Source of the DNA: JAQBZY01 sp038117205
Lineage (GTDB): Bacteria; Pseudomonadota; Alphaproteobacteria; Rhodospirillales; Casp-alpha2
Direction of reading: 5' to 3'
DNA: 35,538 nucleotides
Assembly: GCA_038117205.1 (NCBI GenBank)
Contig: JAYOFL010000039.1
Coordinates: 1-35,538 of the forward strand
In this document: positions 27,033-33,682 of the stretch, one piece after another
Layout of the letters: every line of letters starts with the position of its first letter
How positions within the stretch are numbered: position 1 is the stretch's first letter
Position numbers and translations under genes: made by a program
Notes under the pieces: model-generated
The model's database searches: none
What the model was told of the DNA's origin: nothing
What the model saw: only the letters and a program-made list of their open reading frames with translations

Positions 27033-27662
27033 GTGCCCTTGTTCGAGGGAACCGATCTCGATTGCGTGCGTGGCGAACGGCTGGTGTTCGAAGGCGTCCG
27101 ATTCGCCCTCGATGCCGGCGGGGCGCTGGTGCTGACCGGCGCCAACGGCTCCGGGAAGTCGACGCTGCTGCGCCTGATGGCCGGCCTGCTCAGGCCGGCG
27201 CGCGGCCTGATCCGCTGGGACGGTTCCGACATCGCCGACGGTCCGGGCAGCTTCGCCGCCGCCGTGCAGTACGTCGGACATGCCGATGCCATCAAGCCGG
27301 CCCTGGGCGTCGCCGAGAACGTGGCGTTTTGGGCGTCGCTCCGGGGCGCGCCGGCGACAAACGTCGCGGGCGCCCTGGACGCCTTCGGCATCGCGCATCT
27401 GGCGCGGCTGCCGGCGCGCTATCTTTCCGCCGGGCAGCGGCGGCGGACCAATCTCGCGCGGTTGCTGGCCTCGCCGGCCAGGCTCTGGCTGCTGGACGAG
27501 CCGACGACGGCGCTGGATGCGGACAGCGCGGCCAGGCTCGCCCGCGTCATCGCCCGGCACCGGGCCGGCGGCGGCATGGTCGTGGTTTCGACGCATACGG
27601 AACTCGGTCTCGACGGCGCGGCGTCCCTCGATCTTTCCGCCTTGCAGATGGCCGCGTCATGA
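27033..27662 (+). CDS. ccmA: Cytochrome c maturation ATPase CcmA
   Basis: A 209-residue ABC ATPase of system I cytochrome c maturation. Walker A is GANGSGKSTLLRL, the signature is LSAGQRRRTNLARLL and Walker B is LWLLDEPTTALD. With CcmB and CcmC it releases haem-loaded CcmE in the periplasm using ATP. Size is typical (about 200-210). The start is GTG 27033 with AGGAGG 6 bases upstream. Its stop overlaps the ccmB start (ATGA), confirming the pair. It opens the ccm operon, which here is broken after ccmC. Confidence 0.95.
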   Translation: MPLFEGTDLDCVRGERLVFEGVRFALDAGGALVLTGANGSGKSTLLRLMAGLLRPARGLIRWDGSDIADGPGSFAAAVQYVGHADAIKPALGVAENVAFWASLRGAPATNVAGALDAFGIAHLARLPARYLSAGQRRRTNLARLLASPARLWLLDEPTTALDADSAARLARVIARHRAGGGMVVVSTHTELGLDGAASLDLSALQMAAS

Positions 27663-28324
27663 GCGGCTTCATGGCCGTGCTCAGGCGGGAACTGGCGCTG
27701 GTGCACCGCCAAGGCGTCGACAGCGCCATGGTCATCGCCTTCTTCGTCATCGCCGTGGTGCTGTTCCCGTTCGGTGTCGGGCCGGAGCCGAACGTGCTGG
27801 CGCGTATCGGTCCCGGCGTCATCTGGGTGGCGGCGCTGCTCGCCGCCATGCTGTCGATGGAACGCCTGTTCCAGAGCGATTACGACGACGGCTCGCTGGA
27901 ACTCCTGGTGCTGGCGCCGTCGGCCCTCGAGATGACGGTGGCGGCGAAGATCCTGGTGCACTGGCTCACCACCGGCCTGCCGTTGATCGTCGCCGCGCCG
28001 CTGCTCGCCGTCATGATGAACATGCCGACGGACGTCTTCCCGGTCCTGCTGGCGACGCTGGCGCTCGGCACGCCGACGCTGAGCTTGATCGGCGCCGTCG
28101 GCGCGGCGCTGGTTCTGGGCGCCCGGCGGGGCGGCGTCCTACTGTCGCTTCTCGTGCTGCCGCTGTTCATTCCGGTGCTGATCTTCGCCGTCGGCGCCGT
28201 CGACGCGGCGGCGGCGGATCTGCCGACCAAGGCGCAACTGCTGATACTCGGCGGCCTCTTGACCGGCGCCATGGCGCTTTCGCCCTGGGCGGCGGCGGCG
28301 GCGCTCCGGCAAGCTGTCGAATAG
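27659..28324 (+). CDS. ccmB: Haem exporter membrane protein CcmB
   Basis: A 221-residue inner-membrane protein with six helices, as in CcmB of other bacteria. The N-terminal ELALVHRQGVDSAMVIAFFVIAVVLFPFGVGPEP and ERLFQSDYDDGSLELLVLAP are conserved family segments. It is the membrane partner of CcmA. The start overlaps ccmA by four bases; ccmC follows after 65 bases. Confidence 0.95.
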   Translation: MSGFMAVLRRELALVHRQGVDSAMVIAFFVIAVVLFPFGVGPEPNVLARIGPGVIWVAALLAAMLSMERLFQSDYDDGSLELLVLAPSALEMTVAAKILVHWLTTGLPLIVAAPLLAVMMNMPTDVFPVLLATLALGTPTLSLIGAVGAALVLGARRGGVLLSLLVLPLFIPVLIFAVGAVDAAAADLPTKAQLLILGGLLTGAMALSPWAAAAALRQAVE

Positions 28325-28389
28325 ATGGCCGTCGAATAGCCGCCGCCGGTCCTTGACCCGCCGCGCCCGATGGCGCAAGGAAAGGTAAG

Positions 28390-29112
28390 ATGTTTCACTA
28401 TTTCGCCAACCCGACCCGCTTTCTCCGCCTCGCCCGCGCCATCGAGCCCTGGGCGCTGTGGCTGATGTTGGCGACGCTGGCGGCGGGCCTCTGGTATGCC
28501 CTCTTCTCGTCGCCGGCCGATTACCAGCAGGGGCACACGGTGCGGATCATGTACATCCACGTGCCGTCGGCATGGATGGCGCTTTTCTGTTACGTCGCCA
28601 TGGCGATCATGAGCGCCGTCAGCCTGATCTGGAAGCATCCGCTCGCCGACGTGGCGGCGAAGGCGACGGCGCCGATCGGCGCCGCCTTCACGTTCCTGGC
28701 GCTGGTCACGGGCTCGCTCTGGGGCAAGCCCATGTGGGGCACCTGGTGGGTCTGGGACGCGCGGCTGACGTCGGTCCTGGTGCTGTTCTTCCTCTATCTC
28801 GGCTACATGGCGTTGCAGAACGCCTTCGACGATCCGTCGCGCGGCGCGCGCGCCGCCGCCATCCTGGCGCTGGTCGGCGCCGTCAACGTGCCGATCATCA
28901 AGTTCTCCGTCGACTGGTGGAACACGCTGCACCAGCCGGCGAGCGTGGTGCGCATGGACGGTCCCACCATCCACGCCAGCATGCTGACGCCGCTGTTGCT
29001 GATGGCCGTCGCCTTCAAGCTCTATTACGTCTGGCTGGTGCTGGTTCGGATGCGGCGTGAGCTTATGGCCGCGCGGCTACGCGCGCTTCGTCACCGCCAG
29101 GCGGGAACCTGA
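28390..29112 (+). CDS. ccmC: Haem-handling protein CcmC
   Basis: A 240-residue inner-membrane protein with six helices. The tryptophan-rich haem motif WGTWWVWDARLTS and the flanking histidines in MYIHVPSAWMA and TLHQPASVVRMDGPTIHASML mark CcmC, which loads haem onto CcmE. AAGGAAAGGT precedes ATG 28390. Normally ccmD follows directly; here the next gene, an FNR-class regulator on the other strand, overlaps the last 50 bases of ccmC tail to tail, and ccmD is found 3.9 kb downstream. Confidence 0.95.
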   Translation: MFHYFANPTRFLRLARAIEPWALWLMLATLAAGLWYALFSSPADYQQGHTVRIMYIHVPSAWMALFCYVAMAIMSAVSLIWKHPLADVAAKATAPIGAAFTFLALVTGSLWGKPMWGTWWVWDARLTSVLVLFFLYLGYMALQNAFDDPSRGARAAAILALVGAVNVPIIKFSVDWWNTLHQPASVVRMDGPTIHASMLTPLLLMAVAFKLYYVWLVLVRMRRELMAARLRALRHRQAGT

Positions 29113-29893
29113 AGCTTCCGCCGCCGCCGATGCTGCCGCCGGCGTCCTCGATCACCGGCTGGAACGGCACTTCCGCGGCGAGCGCCGGCAAATCCTTGAC
29201 AATGACCCGATCCGGCGACGGCAGGGCGATCAGGCCGTCCCGCTTGAAGCGTGATAACTGCCGCGACACCGACTCGCTGGTCGCGCCCAGATAGTCGGCG
29301 ATGTCCTCGCGCGTCATCGGCAGGTCCACATGCACGCCCCCGGGCGCGCGGCTGCCGATCTTGCCGGCGAGCCGATAGAGGAAGTAGGCGACCTTTTCGG
29401 CGACGGTGAACTGTCCGAGGACGGCCAGATGCTCCGTCCGCTCGTCCTCGAGGGACAGCGCCAGTTCGCAGAGGCGCATGGCGGCGCCGGGGAAGTTTTG
29501 CTTGAGCGCGGTGACGGCGTCCGCCGGCACGATGCAGAGCGTGCTCGGCACGGCGGCGAAGGCGGTCACGCCGCGCGCCGGGCGGCCGAGTACGACGGGC
29601 TCTCCCGGCAACCGGAAGCCGACGACCTGACGCCGGCCGTCGTCCATCAGGCGCTGGATGACGACGGCGCCGTGCGAGACGGCGATGATACCGCCCGCCA
29701 GCAACATCTGTTCGGGCAGCCCGTCGCCGGTTTCGAAGACCGCTTGCGTCATGCGCGACTTGAGGAATTCGCGCGCCGCGAGACCTTCGCTTTCCAAGGC
29801 CGCGCACACCTGACAGTGCCGGGCCGGACAGGGCGCCTCGGGTGCCGCCGAGAAGCGGCGCCGGGGCCTTCGGTTCATGTTATCGCCATTCAT
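29063..29893 (-). CDS. FNR-class (Crp/Fnr) transcriptional regulator
   Basis: A 276-residue Crp/Fnr regulator: N-terminal cysteine region, cyclic-nucleotide-type beta-barrel (about 45-130), dimer helix (about 135-160) and winged helix-turn-helix (about 190-220). The recognition helix TSESVSRQLSRFKRDG has E207, S210 and R211, the E..SR pattern that reads TTGAT half-sites. C22, C27 and C30 (CPARHCQVC) plus C120 (STLCIVPAD, the position of E. coli FNR C122) could ligate a [4Fe-4S] oxygen sensor, although the N-terminal spacing (CX4CX2C) differs from E. coli FNR. The Gly-rich C-terminal tail is encoded over the end of ccmC. ATG 29893 has GGGGGAA upstream. FNR boxes lie 74 bases upstream and before ccmD. 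Confidence 0.9.
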   Translation of the reverse strand: MNGDNMNRRPRRRFSAAPEAPCPARHCQVCAALESEGLAAREFLKSRMTQAVFETGDGLPEQMLLAGGIIAVSHGAVVIQRLMDDGRRQVVGFRLPGEPVVLGRPARGVTAFAAVPSTLCIVPADAVTALKQNFPGAAMRLCELALSLEDERTEHLAVLGQFTVAEKVAYFLYRLAGKIGSRAPGGVHVDLPMTREDIADYLGATSESVSRQLSRFKRDGLIALPSPDRVIVKDLPALAAEVPFQPVIEDAGGSIGGGGSFRFPPGGDEARVAARP

Positions 29894-29966
29894 GGCAATT
29901 CCCCCGGTTTTCGGCCGCCCGATTGCGACCGAATACCGACGATATATCCATATTAATTTTATGGTT

Positions 29967-29980
29967 TTGATTTAGATCAG
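29967..29980. promoter_or_regulatory. FNR box between the regulator and the cytochrome gene
   Basis: TTGAT-TTAG-ATCAG differs from TTGAT-N4-ATCAA at one base. For the minus-strand regulator, -10-like TATATC (29946-29941) or TATCGT (29944-29939) is 30-32 bases from the box centre, close to class II geometry, so autoregulation is likely. For the plus-strand cytochrome gene (30148) no good -10 lies at that distance; control could act from a more distant position. The whole 254-bp spacer is AT-rich for this genome. Confidence 0.6.
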
Positions 29981-30147
29981 GCCTTGCCGGCTAAAAACGC
30001 ACAACTGGATTGCGAAAAATGCATGAAATGCTCCGAAATCTGCGCTCGGTCATGGCAGACCATTCATTCATTACGAATAGTTAATCCGGAAAACCGACCC
30101 GGCGGGGGTGTCCGTGGGGTGCGTGCGAAATGTAACCGGGGGTTATC

Positions 30148-32502
30148 ATGTCATTCCGTATCGGCAAGACATTCGGCGCTCTGTTTGTCCTAGCGATAGC
30201 GTCTCTCGCGCCAATTTCGACGCAAGCCGCTGATTTCGAGACGGTTTCCGCCACGAAGGCGAAAGCCGAGGGCTGCCAGTCCTGCCATGCCGGCATCGAG
30301 AAATTCACGGACGGGCCGATGATGGACGCCATCGAGGCCATGGGCGCCGATCTCGGCGACAAGGGCGGTTGCGTCGTCTGCCACGGCGGCACGCCCGGCG
30401 CCACCAGCAAGGCGGCGGCGCACAAGGGCGCGCCGAAATCCCTCGTCGAGGGCGGCGGCCCCGATATGTTCTTCCCGGACCCCGGCAGCATCTTCATCGG
30501 CGACAAGGCGTGCGGCCAATGCCACCAGGGCTATGCCAGCCGGGTCATGAAATCCCTGATGAACACGGAAGCCGGCAAGTTGCAGGGCAATCTCTGGTCC
30601 TGGGGCGTGCAGAAGGACCGCAAGGTCGTCTACGGCAACTACGCCCAGAAGGACGAGGACGGCATTGAGCCGAGCGTCGGCACCGACACCTATAAGAAGT
30701 ACATGGTCAAGTTCGCGGCCATGAACCCGGATCAGATGCCGACGGAAATGAAGCAGGTTCCGGACGTCGATGTGAACCAGGTTTCCAAGCATCCGAATCT
30801 CGCCGGCATTACGTATTCCCGTCAGCAGTGCCAGCGCTGCCACGTCGGCGTCTCCGGCCGGGAAAAGCGCGGCGACTACCGGGGTACCGGCTGCTCGTCC
30901 TGCCACGTGCCGTATTCGAACGACGGTTTCTACGAAGGCGGCGATCCGACCATCGCCAAGGACCTGCCCGGCAAGCTGCTGGTCCACCGTCTGCAGGCGA
31001 CGCGGAAGTCGAAGGTGAAGCATAACGGCGTCGAGTATTCGGGCATCCCGACCGAGACCTGCAACACCTGCCACAACCGCGGCAAGCGCATCGGCGTCAG
31101 CTACCAGGGCATCATGGAATTCCCCTATGGGACACCGTATGACGCCAAGGGGCAGAAGCAGCCCAAGCTGCACACCAAGAGCTACGTGTTCGTCAAATCC
31201 GATCTGCACCATGAAAAACAGTCCCGCCCGGGGAATCCGGAAGGCGGCCTGTTGTGCCAGGATTGCCATACCTCCATCGACATGCACGGCGACGGCAACC
31301 TGTTCGGCACGACGCTGGCGCAGGTCGAGATCGAATGCCAGGACTGCCACGGCACCGTCACCCAGGCGCCATGGGAACTGCCGATCGGCGACGGCGAGGA
31401 ACACGCCCGCGAGATCGACAAGACCCCGCGCGGCCTGACCAAGGAACTGCCCGACTTCATGAACTTCGCGACCATCTACGAGCCCGAGGACGGGTATCTG
31501 TTGACGGCGCGCGGCAATCCGTTCGGCAACGTCGTGAAGCGCGGCAAGAAAGTGGTCCTGCACTCGGCGTCCGGTCTCGATTTCGAGGTGCCGGTGCTGA
31601 AGCAGCTCCGCGACGACAGCGCCTGGAAGTCACCGCAGGCCATGGTCGCCATGTCGGCCGTCGGCAAGCACATGGAAAGTATGGAATGCTATGCTTGCCA
31701 TGCCGACTGGGCGCCGCAGTGCTACGGTTGCCACGTCACGGTCGACTACTCCAAGGGCAAGACCGACGTCGACTGGATCACCACCGCCAACAAGCGCGGA
31801 CCGGACGGTCTTTCGGCGGACTACGCGCTCGGCACCAACGGTCTCAAGGGACCGGGCAAGGTGTCGGAATCGCGCTCCTATCTCCGTTGGGAAACGCCGA
31901 TCCTCGGCATCAACGGCGAAGGCCGCGTAAGTCCGCTCATGCCGGGCTGCCAGGTCATCACCACGGTCATCGACAAGGACGGCAAGACCATCGTCAACAA
32001 CGAGACGTGGATGACGCCGGAAGGCAAGGGTCTGGATCATGCCGCCGTGCAACCGCACACGGCCGGTCGTAACGCCAGGTCCTGCGAAAGCTGCCACAAC
32101 AATCCGAAGACCTTGGGTTACGGCATCGAGGACGGCCGCTTCATGAAGGGATACGAGAAGGATCGCATCGTCGATATGACGACGGCGACCGGCGAAACCA
32201 TCCCCGGGAAGTACAGCGTGCAGATGCCGGCGATCCCGTCGCTCGATCACGACCTGTCGCAGATCGTGACACGTGACGACAAGCAACTCGTCTCGGTCGG
32301 TTCGCACTGGCCGCTGACCAGTCCGCTGCCGGCCGGCATGCGCGCCAAGATGGAGCGCACCGGGCTCTGTATCGGCTGTCACCAAAACATGCAGAACGAG
32401 GAGTTGTGGAGCAAGGTCAACACGCCGGCCTTCGTCAACAACGAGCAGCACCAGAACGTGATGGACAAGGCGATCCACGCCCTGTCCCGCGAGAAGCAGT
32501 GA
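30148..32502 (+). CDS. Periplasmic dodecahaem c-type cytochrome
   Basis: A 784-residue exported protein with signal peptide (LFVLAIASLAPISTQA, cleavage near residue 27) and twelve CXXCH haem-binding motifs, first cysteines at 43, 75, 122, 228, 249, 305, 370, 397, 514, 525, 646 and 741. No membrane anchor, lipobox or beta-barrel is seen, so it should be soluble in the periplasm. Many extra histidines could be distal ligands. Two long haem-free stretches (about 402-513 and 530-645) may form a catalytic or docking domain. Size and haem count do not fit the octahaem tetrathionate reductase, NrfA or MtrA families as I know them; the function is open (electron storage, or reduction or oxidation of an N or S compound). 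GGGGG precedes ATG 30148. It sits inside the ccm operon beside an FNR-class regulator. Confidence 0.92.
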   Translation: MSFRIGKTFGALFVLAIASLAPISTQAADFETVSATKAKAEGCQSCHAGIEKFTDGPMMDAIEAMGADLGDKGGCVVCHGGTPGATSKAAAHKGAPKSLVEGGGPDMFFPDPGSIFIGDKACGQCHQGYASRVMKSLMNTEAGKLQGNLWSWGVQKDRKVVYGNYAQKDEDGIEPSVGTDTYKKYMVKFAAMNPDQMPTEMKQVPDVDVNQVSKHPNLAGITYSRQQCQRCHVGVSGREKRGDYRGTGCSSCHVPYSNDGFYEGGDPTIAKDLPGKLLVHRLQATRKSKVKHNGVEYSGIPTETCNTCHNRGKRIGVSYQGIMEFPYGTPYDAKGQKQPKLHTKSYVFVKSDLHHEKQSRPGNPEGGLLCQDCHTSIDMHGDGNLFGTTLAQVEIECQDCHGTVTQAPWELPIGDGEEHAREIDKTPRGLTKELPDFMNFATIYEPEDGYLLTARGNPFGNVVKRGKKVVLHSASGLDFEVPVLKQLRDDSAWKSPQAMVAMSAVGKHMESMECYACHADWAPQCYGCHVTVDYSKGKTDVDWITTANKRGPDGLSADYALGTNGLKGPGKVSESRSYLRWETPILGINGEGRVSPLMPGCQVITTVIDKDGKTIVNNETWMTPEGKGLDHAAVQPHTAGRNARSCESCHNNPKTLGYGIEDGRFMKGYEKDRIVDMTTATGETIPGKYSVQMPAIPSLDHDLSQIVTRDDKQLVSVGSHWPLTSPLPAGMRAKMERTGLCIGCHQNMQNEELWSKVNTPAFVNNEQHQNVMDKAIHALSREKQ

Positions 32503-32519
32503 AGCGGAGGGAAAGAGCC

Positions 32520-32882
32520 ATGAAAACCGTCATCGCGCTTGCCGCCGCCCTGTTGCTCTCGGTCAATGCCGCCGCCGCGGCGGAGGGGTCGAGTTACAAG
32601 ATCGCCGACCTCCTGTCGCCGTGTAAGGAGGGGGACAACGACTCCCGCGGCGGCGCCGTCCTGGAAATGGAGTGCGAGCAGTACGTCATGGGGTTCACCG
32701 ACCTCTACATGAAGACGGGCATGGACAAGAAGGACAACGTCTGCCTGCCGCCGGAAGGCAACCGGGCCGATGAGGTCCGCTGGGCCTTCATGCGCTGGGC
32801 GCACGAACACTACGGCGAGCGCGGAAAACCGGCCGTCGAGGGCCTGATCGCGACGATGAAGGCCAACTTCAAGTGCAAGTAA
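32520..32882 (+). CDS. Small exported Rap1a/Tai-like protein
   Basis: A 120-residue protein with a signal peptide (MKTVIALAAALLLSVNAAAAA, cleavage near 21). The mature part has the layout of the Rap1a/Tai immunity-protein fold: a first Cys (LLSPCKEG), ECEQYVMGFTDLYM, CLPPEG, a helix FMRWAHEHYGERGKPAVEGLI and a terminal FKCK. Four cysteines could form two disulfides. Rap1a proteins are known as periplasmic immunity factors in toxin pairs, but no toxin gene is near. The start is 17 bases after the cytochrome stop with GGAGGG upstream, so it is cotranscribed and probably serves that cytochrome, for example in folding or as a partner. This is inference from position. Confidence 0.75.
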   Translation: MKTVIALAAALLLSVNAAAAAEGSSYKIADLLSPCKEGDNDSRGGAVLEMECEQYVMGFTDLYMKTGMDKKDNVCLPPEGNRADEVRWAFMRWAHEHYGERGKPAVEGLIATMKANFKCK

Positions 32883-32964
32883 GCGCGGGCTGAACGCCGA
32901 ATAGGCCGGGCCGAGGCGATGCGCGGGGCCGGGAAAGCCCCGTGGCCCTGCCTGGGTCCGGTTC

Positions 32965-33005
32965 TTGATTTTGATCAATGCCGCCGAACGCTGTATTCCT
33001 ATGCT
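32965..33005 (+). promoter_or_regulatory. Perfect FNR box and -10 box upstream of ccmD
   Basis: TTGAT-TTTG-ATCAA (32965-32978) matches the FNR consensus in both half-sites. TATGCT (33000-33005) lies with its centre 31 bases downstream, the arrangement of a class II FNR-activated promoter, predicting a start near 33012. Just upstream, CGGGGC (32924-32929)/GCCCCG (32937-32942) forms a 6-bp hairpin without a T tract after the Rap1a-like gene. The spacing suggests that ccmDEF is started here under oxygen limitation. Confidence 0.7.
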
Positions 33006-33069
33006 TCCCGACATTGCCCGGAACCGGCCGAGCGCCTATGTGTAGGGCGACCCGGGAGCGAGGAAAAAA

Positions 33070-33252
33070 GTGGCGAATTCCGACAGCATTCTCAGCATGA
33101 CCGAACACGCGGCCTTCGTGTGGCCGAGCTACGCCATCGTGGCGCTGGTTCTGGTCGGACTGGTCGTCTCCAGCCTCCGCGCCCTGGCGCGGACGGGAGC
33201 CGATCTGACGGACGCCGAAAAGACGGCCCGGGACCGGCGCGATGAAGCGTAA
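33070..33252 (+). CDS. ccmD: Haem exporter protein CcmD
   Basis: A 60-residue protein with one transmembrane helix (YAIVALVLVGLVVSSL) and a charged cytoplasmic tail (DAEKTARDRRDEA), the usual CcmD build; the segment EHAAFVWPSYAIV is typical. It stabilises the CcmABC complex and helps release haem-CcmE. GTG 33070 has a GAGG site; an internal ATG at 33097 is an alternative. It overlaps ccmE by 11 bases. Its distance from ccmC (3.9 kb) is abnormal. Confidence 0.88.
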   Translation: MANSDSILSMTEHAAFVWPSYAIVALVLVGLVVSSLRALARTGADLTDAEKTARDRRDEA

Positions 33253-33682
33253 GCACAAGCGCCTTACCTTCGTCCTGATCGCTCTCGGTCTGCTCGGCGC
33301 CTCGGCGGCGCTGGTCCTGAGCGCCTTCAAGGAAAACATCGTCTTCTTCTACAGCCCGTCCGACGTGATCGCGAAGACGCCGGCGCCGGATCGCCGCTTC
33401 CGCCTCGGCGGGCTGGTCGAGGACGGCAGCGTCGACCGCTCGCAGGGCAAGACCATCCGCTTCCGCGTCACCGACACGGCGAACACCGTCAGCGTCTCCT
33501 ACACCGGCATCCTTCCGGATCTGTTCCGCGAGGGCCAAGGGGTCGTCGCCGAGGGCCGGTTCCAGAACGGCGTCTTTACCGCCGACGAAGTGCTGGCCAA
33601 GCACGACGAGACCTACATGCCGCCGGAAGTCGCCGACGCGATCAAGAAGACCGGCCAGTGGAAAGGCAAGGACGCGAAATGA
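33242..33682 (+). CDS. ccmE: Haem chaperone CcmE
   Basis: A 146-residue membrane-anchored periplasmic protein. The N-terminal anchor is LTFVLIALGLLGASAALVL; the beta-barrel domain ends in LAKHDETYMPPEV, where H121 is the covalent haem ligand and Y125 the axial ligand (HXXXY). It carries haem from CcmC to the CcmF synthetase. Length is typical. It overlaps ccmD upstream and shares an ATGA overlap with ccmF. Confidence 0.96.
   Translation: MKRKHKRLTFVLIALGLLGASAALVLSAFKENIVFFYSPSDVIAKTPAPDRRFRLGGLVEDGSVDRSQGKTIRFRVTDTANTVSVSYTGILPDLFREGQGVVAEGRFQNGVFTADEVLAKHDETYMPPEVADAIKKTGQWKGKDAK

Noticed and set aside
32924..32942. Intrinsic terminator after the Rap1a-like gene
   Set aside because: The hairpin has no T run; termination there, if any, would need Rho.
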